In this document: positions 20,733 through 31,981 of the stretch, in pieces | Position numbering within the stretch: position 1 is the stretch's first letter | Layout: each line of letters starts with the position of its first letter | Origin: Diploptera punctata | Lineage: Eukaryota > Arthropoda > Insecta > Blattodea > Blaberidae | Length of the DNA stretch: 64,000 nt | Direction of reading: 5' to 3' | NCBI GenBank assembly: GCA_030220185.1 | Contig: JASPKZ010009711.1 | Location: 1-64,000, forward strand | Program-made: the position numbers and the translations under genes | The notes under the pieces: model-generated | Databases searched by the model: none | What the model saw: the letters and a program-made list of their open reading frames with translations, nothing else | What the model was told of the DNA's origin: nothing

Positions 20733-21340
20733 AATAACACTGGTCAACATGATTTTTGTCTCATGAATACCAATAGTTGTAATACAGTTTTTTTTATCGT
20801 GTTTTCAAATATGTAATTATTCGGAATTTCTCCATCGCCCACAGTTTTTTATTTCAATTTCAATTAATGGGTTTAAATGATTATTTTTTAATAAACTTTT
20901 TTCGTCCATTTGTCCATTGTAAAATAAAACCAAATGAGCTAACTCAAATGATTTCAGCTATGGAAAAGAGATATAAAAGTAAATGGAATCCTAATATGCT
21001 GGCCGATTATTGTTGGACCATCAAGAGGGATGCTCCACAGGCAAAATATAGCAGAAAATTGTCATTTCTTACTCTCTAGGTGAGTCCGAATGTTCGAATA
21101 TTGTGTAGTTAAGAATGTAGAAAATATTAAAGGGTTTGAAATTATAAATGCCTGTCTCTCGAAAACCTTGCGTGATGGAGAAAAACCGATATGATATTTA
21201 AATTCAGGAGAAAAAATAATATCAGAATCACATATGTTTCTTTCTGAGACAAAAAAAAAGTTTATTTTTTGTTGCTCAGTGTTATTTGACTTAATTAGGG
21301 ACAGAATGGAATTTAGCATCATGAATGAGGTAGCACGATG
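20733..21340 (+). mobile_element. Uncharacterised transposon-derived repeat, copy 1
   Basis: Matches in reverse 36555-37235, so it is an interspersed repeat. A frame at 20867-21079 contains MEKRYKSKWNPNMLADYCW followed by a basic KRDAPQAKYSRK. From memory, this MEKRYQGKWNPNMLADYCW peptide is found as short ORFs in many arthropod genomes, but I cannot name the element class. The rest of the frame is broken. Confidence 0.6.
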
Positions 21341-22170
21341 TAGTACTATTGGGCGATAGCGAGGAGATACTAAAGACCAACACACATACCATATACTATT
21401 GAGTAACACTAAAAAATTGGTAAAATATAAAAAAATAAGTAGCAAATATCAATGAAACTAAATATATGGTCATACATAGAAATACATTATATAGTGGAAA
21501 TGGACTAATGACCAATTAGGGAAGTTTTGAGGAAGTGGCTGAATTCAAATACCAAGGGACAATAATCACAAATAGGAATGAGATGCACAAAGAAATTAAA
21601 CATGGCTCAATTCTGGAAATGCATGCTATTATGCATTGCAGAGACTCTTGACGTCCCAACTCCTTTCAAAAAACGTTAAACTGAAAATATATGAAACTAT
21701 TATTCTACCAGTTATATTATATGGAAGCGAAACATGGACTCTTACTTTAAGGGTGGAAAGGAGATTACGAGTATTTGAGAATAAAGTTCTTAGGAAAATG
21801 TTTGGACCAAAGAGAGATGAACAGACAGGTGAATGGAGAAGACTTCATAACAGTTGAACTACATGGTCTTTATAGGAAGCCAGAAATAATAATAACAGTT
21901 AAGTCTAGTAGACTCTGATGGGCAAGACATGTGGCATGAATGGGGAATGAAAGACGTGCATGGAAGCTTCCTGTAGGAAAACCAGAGGGAAAACACCCCG
22001 TTGGTAGACCAAGAATGAGGTGGGAGAATAACATTAACCATGATTCGAGGGAAGTAGATTATACAGGAAATGATTGGAAAAATATCAGGATAGGGATATA
22101 AGGAGAGCTTATGTCCTTGCGGCCATGAACCTACGGGTTCGATAGTGCCAGTATGTTAGTTGGTTAGTTA
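21341..22170 (+). mobile_element. LINE-A 3' part
   Basis: Begins near the ...GDSEEILKTNTHTI stretch after the lost YADD motif and continues to the 3' end. LLTSQLLSKNVKLKIYETII, SETWTLTLRVERRLRVFEN and KVLRKMFGPKRDEQTGEWRR are in one frame. The tail has GTTAGTTGGTTAGTTAG. Confidence 0.85.
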
Positions 22171-22242
22171 GAAGGGGGTAGTAGTTTTTGAAATTTTAAT
22201 TAAGCAATGAGATTATGTATAAAATTTGATGTTGGCACTTAC

Positions 22243-22455
22243 CTCGCCACTTTTCCCCGAAGCAAAAGTTCTCTGTTCAGTCTTCCTGACCATGACCACT
22301 CTGCTAAGGCCATTGTGGAATTCGTGTCCATGCGTGGTACTTGGTATTCTGTTGAGGTCCATGATAGCAGCCGTAGGAGGAGACCGTATAGCGGAGGACC
22401 TGCCAGAAAGAATTCCATTGTTAAGTGAACGTCTAGAAGGTGCCATAGACAACAT
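22243..22455 (-). CDS. Candidate 5' coding exon of an unknown gene
   Basis: An open minus-strand segment of exactly 71 codons ends in a consensus splice donor GAG|GTAAGT (intron from 22242), phase 0. The first ATG is at 22455 and a second, with G at +4, at 22446. The product begins MLSMAPSRRSLNNGILSGRS and contains GHEFHNGLSRVVMVRKTEQR. It is serine/arginine rich, with no signal peptide or membrane segment. The flanks 22460-22640 have more C, G and CpG than the surroundings, as a 5' UTR might. No repeat match was seen. I do not recognise the protein. The overlapping plus-strand frame 22226-22534 is the competing reading. Confidence 0.4.
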
Positions 22456-22660
22456 GACTATCAGCTGTTATTTTCAAGTTGTCATGAGAAAACAAATGAG
22501 AGCTCGTGGTCTCTCTAACACTGCCACTTGTTAACTGAGTGTTTTACTGGGCTTCGAACTACTCATTGTCCGTTCCCGTCCGCGGCCATCCGTGTCCGGA
22601 CCTCACCAGAGGAAGTAATTGACTCTGCGGTGACTGCAGCAATCTTCCCCCACTACCACT
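22456..22660 (-). promoter_or_regulatory. Possible 5' UTR / promoter-proximal region
   Basis: Upstream of the candidate exon on the minus strand. CpG dinucleotides cluster at 22565-22605 (GTCCGGACACGGATGGCCGC on the minus strand). No TATA box is obvious. It rests entirely on the exon call. Confidence 0.2.
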
Positions 22661-23082
22661 TGTGTACATTAATAATATTTAACCTTTCACTTCTAGCGGG
22701 CACACATTTCAAATAGGAAAATAAAGCTATTCAATTGTCTGCACTTCTAGTGAGCATCTGTAACGTTCTGTAACTTAACTCAATTATCACCAATGAAGGC
22801 ATCTTTAATGGTTAATACATAGGCCCAATCAGTAGTGCGCACATTTATTTTTACTAATGGTCACCATAATTTTTAAGTTTGTCACAAATAAGTCATTATA
22901 CATTAATTTACGATTTATTTAAAAAATTAGAACGATAGGAAATATGTGGTATAGATTGGCTAAGCCATATGTAAAAAAACAATAACGCGTCATTTGACAT
23001 TTGTATACTATTTAGACTATTTAAATTTGCATTTGGCCTATTGTTATGTGTACGGTAATATATTATTTTTATTTATATGAAG
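22661..23082. other. No recognised feature
   Basis: AT-rich unassigned DNA. Confidence 0.5.
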
Positions 23083-23475
23083 CCCATGTTTTCCCTTTAC
23101 AGAGATTTAGGCGCTCTCCCCCTACAGGGAAGAATTTGAACCATACTAAATTAGTTACTTGTTTTCGTATAGATGTCATTTTGAGTGGTCCGTGGTCAGC
23201 GTTCCGCCTCATACTGACACCTAGGAAACCAAGGTAGTACTAGGACGGGAAAATTCGGTAAATTTTGCTTAGAGGTCTTTTTATTCAGGCTTAAGGATTC
23301 TTTACGAGCCTGAAAATCTTCAGACTCGGGACCCACGGCTTAAAGTCCCTCCCGGAGGACTTGCTCCTTGGATTTTTCCGTCCTAAAAAATCCATCGACC
23401 CCGGCCGGGTTTGAACCCGCGATCCTCGGGACCAGAGGCAAGGAGCATAACCACTAGTCCACCGCAGCCGATACG
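23083..23475 (-). mobile_element. SINE-D
   Basis: Full-length minus copy: left end CCCATGTTTTCCCTTTACAG, right head GAACCCGCGATCC ... ACCACTAGTCCACCG. It abuts an (AT)n array. Confidence 0.9.
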
Positions 23476-23476
23476 G

Positions 23477-23478
<2 letters not shown>

Positions 23479-23540
<62 letters not shown>
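23479..23540. repeat. (AT)n microsatellite
   Basis: About 30 uninterrupted TA units. Confidence 0.95.
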
Positions 23541-23543
<3 letters not shown>

Positions 23544-24285
23544 ATCAAATTACTGAAACCAAGATAACACACAGGGTTTAATTTAAATTTAAATAATAAA
23601 ATGTACCCACTTTTTTAAACCACTAATACTAAATACGCGAGAATAAGTCAATTCACATTGCTGCTGTATATACTGTTTATACTATTTAAATATTGCCTAT
23701 TATTATGTGTACGCGAATATAATTACATGCCTCCTTCTTTGTCTCTCACTCCGACCCGTGAATGTTCTATGTCTAGGCGAATTTTCTTTTTTTGCAACAA
23801 AACACTTTCAGTATGAACGTAAACAAATGAATGAGTTATACACATAAATTTCTTAGAGACAATTTATTTTATTTTATTTTGTTTAATTTAATTTATGTGT
23901 AACACATATTATACATAACATTTATTTTTCTGCACTCCTTCTCTATATGAACTTTAATTATGTCAATATCACGCTCCTCCGTGCGCGCAATCTGCTTAAA
24001 AAGGGGTGCAAAGTTTTGCATGTTAATTTCCTTCACGTATTAATATATATAGATATCAGAATTATAAACAGAATATTCTATTAAAAGTCATTAATAATTT
24101 GTTAAATTGTGGCATTGAAGTGCATGAATTATTTCATGACAAGACAAGGAGGACTGATGAATAAGCATTTAGTAATAACATGGGTTCTCCACCCTTCGTT
24201 GTTGCCTAGTAGAGACACCGCAACACGCTAGTGTATTTCTTTCCTTGAGCCCTAAATGGTATGGTCTCACAAAGAATATACTTAT
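23541..24285. other. No recognised feature
   Basis: AT-rich. A TTTATTTTATTTTGTTTAAT stretch is near 23870. No ORF. Confidence 0.5.
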
Positions 24286-24930
24286 ATAATGCAAAGGAAA
24301 CAGCTAATCACAAATGAGGGAAATTTTGAGAAAGTGGTTGAATTGAAATACCGATGAACAATACCACACACAACAGGAATGAGATGCACAAAGAAATTAT
24401 AAATGTTCCTCAATTCTGGAAATGTTTGCTATTATGCATTACAGGAGATTCTTGACTTCCCAAACCTCCTTTCAAATAAACGTTAAACTGAAAAAAATAA
24501 CTAAAACGAGTATTCTAAAAAAAATACCCGTTATATTATATGGATGCGAAACATGGACTCTTACTTTAAGGGAGGAAAGGAGATTACGAGTATTTGAGAA
24601 TAAAGTTCGTAGGAATTTTTGGACCAAAGTGAGATGAACAGACAGGTGAATGGAGAAGACACCATAACGGTGAACTACATGGTTTTATAGGAAGCCAGAT
24701 ATAATAACAGTTAAGTCTCGTAGACTGTGAGGGGCAGGACATGTGGTACGAATGGGGAATGAGACGTGTATTGAAGCTTCTTGTAGGAAAACCAGAGGGA
24801 GAACGCTCAGTTGGTAGACAATGGGAGAATAACTATGATTTGAGGGAAGTAGATTGTACATGGAATGATTGGAAAACATTAGCTCGCGGTCATGATCCTA
24901 CGGGTTCTATAGTACCTAGTGAGTTAGTTA
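24286..24930 (+). mobile_element. LINE-A 3' part, decayed
   Basis: GCETWTLTLREERRLRVFEN and RGHDPTGSIVPSEL mark the family. Many indels. It ends in GTGAGTTAGTTAGC. Confidence 0.8.
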
Positions 24931-25214
24931 GCATTTCTATAGATTCGATACACGAAGTTTTGGACACCCTGTAGAAGTATTGTAAATCCTACGATTGTTT
25001 ACTGCTCAATGTGTTTTCCACATCATTTATACAGCACGCACGATGCATTAAAACTCACGACGAATGGGTGTTTTCCCCGTTCACAATCAGTGCATTTGAT
25101 AGTGTGACTGCAAGCAGTTAACGTGGACAATAAATTATACATTTGTGTTCACCAATCGAAACAAATTTAACTGGTTAATTAGGCTCGGAGAAATAGTAAA
25201 CCAGGGCTCCGATG
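24931..25214. other. No recognised feature
   Basis: Unassigned. Confidence 0.5.
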
Positions 25215-25569
25215 CAGGATTGCCAACACCCAATGATAAAAAGTGGCTAAAACTGACTCCAATATTGGCTATAAAAGGCTAAAATGTTAGTTTAATCCGT
25301 TGAGAAAGCTGGCTTTTAAAACTTTGTAGACCGTTCTTACTAATCCGTTCATCAATGTACAAATTCTAATCATTTTTTTTTCATTTTATCTATTAGAATT
25401 GCTGGCATTTTAATCTAGTGATACTTAAATTATGAATAATAAATCCTATTTTAAGAAAACGTCCCCTGTTCCTACAAACGAAATATTATGTAATTTTCGA
25501 ATTTTATTAAAACGGTTTCGTAATTTGTTTTTTTCTTTAAGTTTACTTAAGTTATATTTTTATTATGAT

Positions 25570-25675
25570 GATCTTGAAGATTTCGGGTTGTAAGGCCTGG
25601 GTCGTGGCGAAACGTACGGGGAACTCAAGGCCTCACGACCACGGTCTACAGCCCGAACATCTTCTTATAGAATCA
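25570..25675. repeat. Imperfect inverted repeat (hairpin)
   Basis: GAAGATTTCGGGTTGTA pairs imperfectly with TACAGCCCGAACATCTTC about 60 bases on; inside it GGCC..GGTCGTGG pairs with CACGACC..GGCC. It lies inside the hAT-like block. Function unknown; possibly the end of another element. Confidence 0.5.
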
Positions 25676-25887
25676 TCACAACACGCCGGCCGTGAAAGTC
25701 TAGGGAATATATTTTTATTATTTTCTTACTAGAAACTCTATTTCTATTGGGTATTCTTTGTTTTATATCTTACTCTCACGAAGTGGTTGATATGATTCTC
25801 CCCTCGTGTGTAATTTAAAATTATATACTTTGAGCCTGTTTTGTATTAATACACTACATGGGGGTTTTGTTTTTTTCTGATATAATT

Positions 25888-26022
25888 TTTTTTTTGTCTA
25901 ATGCCCACCAGGTTGTCTTTATGACATTTCTGGTTTTCTCCACTGGCATTGGCGGAATTGTAATCCATTTCTTAGGTTGGGGCACCTGCAAGGCGGAGTT
26001 ACGCTACCCCGAAGATATCCAT
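25888..26022 (-). mobile_element. SINE-C tail fragment
   Basis: Minus strand has GTAACTCCGCCTTGCAGGTG and CCCCAACCTAAG, matching 41630-41680. No head of its own. Confidence 0.7.
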
Positions 26023-26308
26023 TCATAGTAATTCTCCTCGAGGGCAGGTCTTTCATTTTCATGCTATGATTTGCAGCTTTACTAGGAAATTACAGGTGTG
26101 GTAGCTTCCCGATGATATGATGGGTGATAAATGATAATGAAGCGTCTGGAGGGTTCTTAACTTAAACTTAACCTAAATTCCAGACCATGGGCAATCACAG
26201 TAACAATTCCCTTAAGGAAAAGTTTTTTATGGTTTGACCCGGAATCGAACCCGGGACCTCATGAACTGTTCTCAGAAAACGCTGACCACTAGCCCATGAG
26301 GCTGATCG
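26023..26308 (-). mobile_element. Chimeric SINE: SINE-C head with SINE-A tail
   Basis: The minus-strand head AGCCTCATGGGCTAGTGGTC with B box GGGTTCGATTCCGGG is of SINE-C type. The body AACTTAAACTTAACC and GATAAATGATAATG is SINE-C. From about 26110 to 26023 it switches to the SINE-A end (GGGAAGCTACCACACC, ATTACTATGAATGGAT). Confidence 0.75.
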
Positions 26309-26516
26309 ATTAGTAATACTACCGGGGATGTTTACATTTCTTTGCGTATGTTTCTTTCTAAGAAAGAAGGTACTCATTAATATTAATTTTAATTTGTAAT
26401 GGCAATACATTAAATCTCCATCCGTATTTCATCACGTTATATAAGGAAATAAATTAAATAAAAAGGCTAGAAGTGGCTAAAGAGAAGGGAATAAATGGTA
26501 AACAAAGCTATTAGTA

Positions 26517-26853
26517 CGATCGACAAGAATTTCAAGAAGGGATAAGGTCAGAAACAGCACAATAAGGGAAATTATGCAAGTTGATAAAACATATTAGAAA
26601 AAATAGAAGAAAAACGTTTGAAATGGTATGGGCACTTCATAAGAATGGAAGAAGAGAGAATACCAAAGAATATTATCGATTTGAAAGCTAATGGAAAAAG
26701 TGTAAGAGCCAGACCTAGAGAACGTTGGATGGATGGAGTGAGAAGTATGGAAGCTAGAGATTTGAGGAAGAAAATGCTTTAGACAGGAACCTGACGACAA
26801 ATCACTTTGGGTTGAAGAAGAAGCACTGTATTGTGGAATATTCCTAATAAAAA
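26517..26853 (+). mobile_element. LINE-E, 5'-truncated, with 13-bp TSD
   Basis: Flanked by AAAGCTATTAGTA at 26504-26516 and 26854-26866. Encodes RLKWYGHFIRMEEERIPKNI and RPRERWMDGVRSMEARDL with a stop and a frame change, and ends in an A-rich tail (CCTAATAAAAAA). A clean LINE insertion into the hAT-like remnant. Confidence 0.85.
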
Positions 26854-26953
26854 AAAGCTATTAGTAGCTTTTCACAAATTTTCACAAATATATGTGTTTT
26901 CAAAATGGCTAGATCTAGCCACAAAGTAGCTAAATTGGCAACCCTGGCTGCAT

Positions 26954-27530
26954 GTTTAATTCAAGAGCAGCTTATCGCAGATTAATATTTAATTGTTCCT
27001 TCCTAATCCTTTGTCAGAAGTTGCGTGTGGGAATTTAGTGAGTCACTTAACAAGTAAATAGTAATTTATACTGTGTTATCTACACATCACGTGGTTTGTA
27101 AATTGAAACTCAATCGTACTTCCGAACATACTGTACTATCATCGTATCTTGTTGCTAAGTCACAAGTCAATACAACACTTCAATCATATGTGCTAATTTT
27201 AATACTATATTTTTATCAAGTTTTTTCATGTTTTTGCCTATAATAGAGTCCGTGCTGTTCTCTGTAGAGTCCTTACTCCCAATCCGGTGCTCCCGGTTCG
27301 ATTGAATAGAGAATTTAAAATTCCCCCTAGGCTTGGCGGTGACCCTGGTATATTACTACTAATCACAGATCCAGGGAGGGCTGCTGATGAGTACTTGGGT
27401 ATACTGAATGTATCATTAATGAATGGCAGATGCGTTACTGCCACTAGTAAACTTTTGCATAATTGCCAATCTTCTCGTGCTCCCTATTTCAAGAGTTTAA
27501 CATTTAGAAATCATACTAATTTGGTGACTT
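26954..27530. other. No recognised feature
   Basis: Opposing 68- and 100-residue frames near 27238-27589 are motif-free; the longer one runs into a SINE. No exon signature was seen. Confidence 0.45.
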
Positions 27531-27648
27531 ATAGCAACGGGAAGCTACCACACCTACAATTCCCTAGTAAAGCTGCAAGCATAGCATGAAAATGCCATGA
27601 TTACAGTGAAGGACCTACCATCGGGCAGAATTACTAGCGATGGATCTA
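27531..27648 (+). mobile_element. SINE-A 3' fragment
   Basis: GGGAAGCTACCACACCTAC through GGCAGAATTACTAGCGATGG only; the head is absent. Confidence 0.8.
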
Positions 27649-27779
27649 TTTTAAAGTAAAAATTAATTTTATAGAAAACAGATATGATAGTTTTTCATCT
27701 AACAATTATCTTATATATTTATTATGTGTTATATGCCTTTTTCAAAAGTTTTTTTCTAAATTTTTAAACAATAAAAGAA

Positions 27780-28172
27780 AATTGGGAATTGTAGTAGGGG
27801 GTTTCGAGGTTGCTGACAGTTACACTCCATCTAAAAGCTCGAGTAATGAGTTTATTTCTATAAAGTCCTATGCATTTACGTCCTTGTCGTGACCCCTGGG
27901 TAATGCAAAACGTGCAAGGGCGCTAAAGCGAATTTCCGACGCTTAAATTGGGACTCGTCAGCTAGGGGAGAAAATCCCGACAGAAAACATCGTCCCCTCG
28001 GGATTACTGAGTGGTTGGGCATAGGGTTAACAACAATCCTATTCTGTAAAAATAAAATTGTCCAGAAACCTCAAAGCAACTGCCGGAAGTAATAGAGAAG
28101 AATGGGCAGTTGCTATGATGGAAGCCAAGGTTTTTAGAGGACCGTAGAGGCAAAGGAAGAAGAAGAAGCACT
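27780..28172 (+). mobile_element. Possible LINE 3' end with (GAA)n tail
   Basis: GGGCAGTTGCTATGATGGAA and GGAAGAAGAAGAAG at 28149-28166 resemble LINE 3' ends here. A GTCGTGACCCCTGG stretch (27887) recurs at 56102. Coding frames are unreadable. Confidence 0.35.
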
Positions 28173-28290
28173 TAAACACATGGAACTTTCACAATTATGA
28201 AGTTAAAATTGAGCTGTTTCTCTAGAACATATCACCGACAATCAATATTACATAATTCCTAGCGCAAGGAAACAAATAATATAATGACTA

Positions 28291-28617
28291 GGGCTGAAAA
28301 GAAGTATTGGTTACAGGCTAAGCTGCATCGTATTTAGACCGCTATGTTTACAAACTGCACGTTGACACGCGCTACTCCGGACAGATTTCTAATACAGTCA
28401 GTCCGCTTTGTGTATGAATGGACTCATCTTTGCACAATTTTTGTTCTGTATTCTGATACAACCACACGTCACGTAAACAGGTCTATTACTGAGGGAGTCG
28501 AACATACACACACTCCGCTCCGAGCAGGCAGTGGAGACGCTCGACAAAGACACGCATTTTGTAAAAAATGTGTATAGAAATTAGTTACTATCCTGATACC
28601 GATACTTTTTTTAGCCC
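28291..28617 (+). mobile_element. TA-flanked MITE, copy 1
   Basis: 327 bp with terminal inverted repeats GGGCTGAAAA... and ...TTTTAGCCC, extending with gaps through AAGTAT(C/T)GGT. Flanked by TA on both sides (28289-28290 and 28618-28619). An inverted copy is at 44012-44337. Tc1/mariner-type non-autonomous element by TSD. Non-coding. Confidence 0.85.
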
Positions 28618-28619
28618 TA

Positions 28620-29149
28620 ACAATATGTTCGTAGGTCTAATTAGACAACGCCGCAGGACAGAGACACCAAGCTATTGGGAAGTTCAACATCCCGCTTATC
28701 TGTCACAAAATAATTACATACTTCAGTGTGAGATTCTGAAAGTTCTTGCTCCCTGACCAAAGGTGATTCATCCAGGGCGTTTTCTTGTAAATCCCATGGG
28801 AGTGTAATTCCTATAAAAGGAGGAGGTTAAAAATAATGAAAAATAAATAGAGACTAACAAAAGTTATGATTTTTTTAATAAAACAAAGGACTCGATTCTG
28901 AAGATGGAGATGCTTTAGGCTAGTGCCGATTAATTCGAGTTTTTCCTAATATATCATGTTTAAATTTACAAAAAAAATTTAAAGGATAATATTAATCAAT
29001 AGGTATTTAAGCTAAATGTTTGGCATTGTTTTCTGCAATAATATTAATGGAATGGCATGAAGATGCCTGTTTACACATTTATAACTATTAATTTATATTT
29101 GTTAGCACCTATTTTGGATATATCTATTCTTAATATCTTTATATTGAAA
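28620..29149. other. No recognised feature
   Basis: Unassigned AT-rich DNA. Confidence 0.5.
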
Positions 29150-29672
29150 TAATCCAAGACTCTTGACATCCAAACTCCTTTCAAAAAACGTTAAACTGAA
29201 AATATATAAAAATATTTTTCTACCAGTTATATTATATGGATACGAAACATGGACTCTTACTTTAAGGGAGAAAAGAAAATTACGAGTATTTGAGAATAAA
29301 GTTCTTAGGAAAATTTTTGGACCAAAGACAGATGAACAGACAGGTGAATGAAAAGACTGCATAACATTGAATTACATGGTCTTTATAGGAAGCCAGATAT
29401 GAGAAGAGTTAAATCTCGTAGACTGCGATGGGCAGAACATGTGGCACGAATAGGGGATGAAAGACGTGCATGGAAGCTTCTTGTACAGTAGGAAAGTTAG
29501 AGAGAAAACGCCCAGTTGGTAGACCAAGAATGAGGTGAGAGAATAACATTAACTATGATTTGAGGGAAGTAGATTGTACAGGATATGATTGGAAAAAGTT
29601 CAGGGTAGGGATGTATAGAGAGCTTATGTCCGCGCGGCCATCAACCTACAGATTTGTTAGTGCTAGTGAGTT
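29150..29672 (+). mobile_element. LINE-A 3' part
   Basis: SKLLSKNVKLKIYKNIFLPV, YETWTLTLREKRKLRVFEN and KIFGPKTDEQTGE in one frame; the remainder is shifted. Ends GTGAGTTAGTTAAC. Confidence 0.85.
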
Positions 29673-30044
29673 AGTTAACAATCCTAATAATTTCAGCATA
29701 TGCCTAATTTATACTGGCCAGATCTTTGTGAGCATTTTGTTGTACCGGTTATGGTATTATCTATGTATGACAAATTTTACAATGCGTGAACTGAAAGTGT
29801 TTTTACGATACAGTTTCGAAATTCCGGCCGAAGAATAGCTGAACTCATCCGTAAAACCTCACTTTCAAATTTTGTAAGTAACTATTACATTGGGAGAGAC
29901 AGAAACATCATGCAAGTATGACATAATTGTAGTATTTCAGAGTGATGAGCAAGTAAAAGTTTTATAGCGACATATTATACTCCTTAATTCTGGTCAACTG
30001 CATAGGTCACTAGGCAGGGTCTTATATTTAACGTATGCGACAAA
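29673..30044. other. No recognised feature
   Basis: Unassigned. Confidence 0.5.
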
Positions 30045-30690
30045 AAATGTCTTCATTTGACTATTTAACTCATGTCCCAAATGGAAGTCAATGACCAATC
30101 ACGTTTCAATGGATTTTGTTTTACAACCAATCACAGTCGTGATTCACCTCGATAATTACCGAATTTTAATTACCAAAATAAAGAAAGCTCCTCCTTTTTA
30201 ATATTCTGAACAGGTCAGAGCATTATTTTGCAGTGACTGACTCTCTAACAATTGAATATAGCAAATAATGAACAGTTTCCTTTGAATTACACATTTGATA
30301 AGTGTGTGTTTAATAATTCTGTTTGTAAATACTGATTTTACTGAGTTGTTTCCGAAAAAATGAATTAATAACGTATAATGTTGGTTATATTATACAGTTT
30401 GATGTGTTTCCATATTTCTCCACTAGGGTGCATTCTTACAATATTGCGATCCCATTTGGCAATAAATAGTTTGATCAAGTTGCAGTGACGAACAAATGAA
30501 ACATAACCAAACATTTCTCATTTGTTTTCAAGCATCGCCGTTTATATTAAATAAGTATATGTAAGTAGTGAATTGTGAGTAAAAAGCTTAATTTTATTCG
30601 TTAAATAGTCCTTACAAATGCCACTCTTGATTTCCAATTCCTATAGGGCCTAGATAAATTGGAAATCACTCGTGGCATTATCTATGATAA
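30045..30690 (-). repeat. Interspersed repeat shared with 58855-59065
   Basis: Two blocks match the complement of 58855-59065: 30050-30165 (CATGTCCCAAATGG, GTCAATGACCAATCAC) and 30595-30645 (TTCGTTAAATAGTCC). They are about 430 bases apart here but adjacent there, so one copy is deleted or the other expanded. A strong hairpin TGCCACT...GATTTCCAATT/AATTGGAAATC...TGGCA lies at 30618-30678. Confidence 0.6.
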
Positions 30691-30742
30691 TCCTTTTTTT
30701 TTATTCCATTTTCATATTGCGTAAATTTAGATACATATTAAT

Positions 30743-31097
30743 GACATTAGGCGGCTCCATGGCGTAAGTGGTTAGGCGCTCGCCTCTCACCGCTGGGATC
30801 CCGAGATCGAGTCTCGGTCACTCCATGTGGGTTTCGTGGTAGACGAGACTGAGCTTGGGCAGGTTTTTCTCGGGGTTTCTCCAGTTTTCCCCAACCACAA
30901 ATTTCAATCCCACCATTTCTCCATACTCATCTCATCCATTTCGTTTCATCCGCCCCTGTGACGGTGCGTCAGGAGTGATCGGCCGGCACCCTTGTAGTTT
31001 CACAGACCTCTATAAATATAAGGGCTTCATCTCATCTCAACCTCGATCCGACACTGAGTTGGACAAGGGTTGAGGATATTTTATTTATTTATTTATG
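30743..31097 (+). mobile_element. SINE-E with TSD
   Basis: Head GGCGGCTCCATGGCGTAAGT with GAGATCGAGTC as B box; tail CGACACTGAGTTGGACAAGG then (TTTA)n. Flanked by ACATATTAAT at 30733-30742 and 31098-31107. Confidence 0.85.
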
Positions 31098-31107
31098 ACA
31101 TATTAAT

Positions 31108-31308
31108 TTAGTTTTATTTGTATTTTTCGTAACTATACTATTGAATATATATGGCCTTCATACCTTCTGTAATTATAGTGTCTTTTTTTATCCGTTATGC
31201 GCGAACATTTACGGCCCCATTTGTATTCGATGGTTTGATCCAGCGTTTCTCATTTAAAATACAATGATTTGTTTCGTATAATGTATATTAACACTATATT
31301 TCTCTATA
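31108..31308. other. Left part of the site interrupted by a pogo-like element
   Basis: Contains ATTTAAAATACAATGATTTG, which resembles in reverse the 48800-48830 region of repeat Y. Confidence 0.4.
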
Positions 31309-31310
31309 TA

Positions 31311-31981
31311 CAGTAAAACTTGTTGAATCCGGAACGTGAATAATGCGGAAATCTGTCCAATTTGAAACAAATTTATTGGTCCCGGCGAAATAATAGTAAT
31401 TTTTTATGTATTTATGTTGCATAACACGAAATCTGTCCAACTCGGAAACGGAAGGATATTTCTAACACAATTCGTGAAAAAAGTTATAAAGCGGAAAGAC
31501 AGAAGATAAATTAATTTCCACTTCATTGAATTCCCGTTAGGCCACAGAAACCAATAAGGAATGATTCCTGCCGTCGTGTGAAGTAGAGATTCTACCTGTA
31601 CCTGAAATTTTCTTCGGCCTCACTGCACACCCGTTATGCGAAATACAGATACCTATGTTACAAATAACCATTGCACTGTAAAATCTTTAATTAGTTCAAG
31701 TTGTATAATTTAATTTCAGGATACGCCCCTAAGAGACATTTTTAACGCTGACGAAACGGGATTTTTTTTTCGCGCGTTACCGTCGAAGTCGATTATAATA
31801 CTATACTCACTTTTCAACGGCCGCGGAACTACAATATTAATCCAAGGTACGTAAAAAGACATATACGGTTCCCTATAATCTAAGATTAATAATAAATTTT
31901 AGTTTTTTTTATAATGCGAAATTCTATGTAGTGTGGAAAAAAATGGTCCCTTGCGATTTCCGCTTTGAGCAAGTTTTACTG
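31311..31981 (+). mobile_element. pogo/Tigger-like deletion derivative
   Basis: Terminal inverted repeats CAGTAAAACTTGTTGAATCC and the complement of CAGTAAAACTTGCTCAAAGC, with a TA duplication at 31309-31310 and 31982-31983. At about 31734-31790 one frame reads DIFNADETGFFFRALPSK, the known pogo/Tigger NADETGLFFRALP motif holding the first catalytic D. The rest of the 1.5-kb or longer transposase gene is missing, so the copy is internally deleted and non-autonomous. Confidence 0.85.

Larger units (their letters stand above)
25215..26946. mobile_element. hAT-like DNA transposon remnant with nested insertions
   Basis: Short terminal inverted repeats CAGGATTGCCAA at the left and the complement of CAGGGTTGCCAA at the right (11/12 match), with subterminal GTGGCTA on both sides. 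The CAGGGTTGCCA-type end is common in hAT elements. An 8-bp TSD is not convincingly preserved (CTCCGATG versus GCTGCATG). No transposase is readable. It contains two SINEs and a LINE-E. Confidence 0.45.

Noticed and set aside
22229..22255. CACTTACCTCGCC resembling the 5' end of U1 snRNA
   Set aside because: Only the donor-complementary bases match; no U1 stem-loops follow. It is better read as a minus-strand splice donor.
22226..22534. 102-residue plus-strand ORF
   Set aside because: Opposes the candidate exon; it lacks splice signals and motifs, whereas the minus strand has a consensus donor in phase. Not fully excluded.
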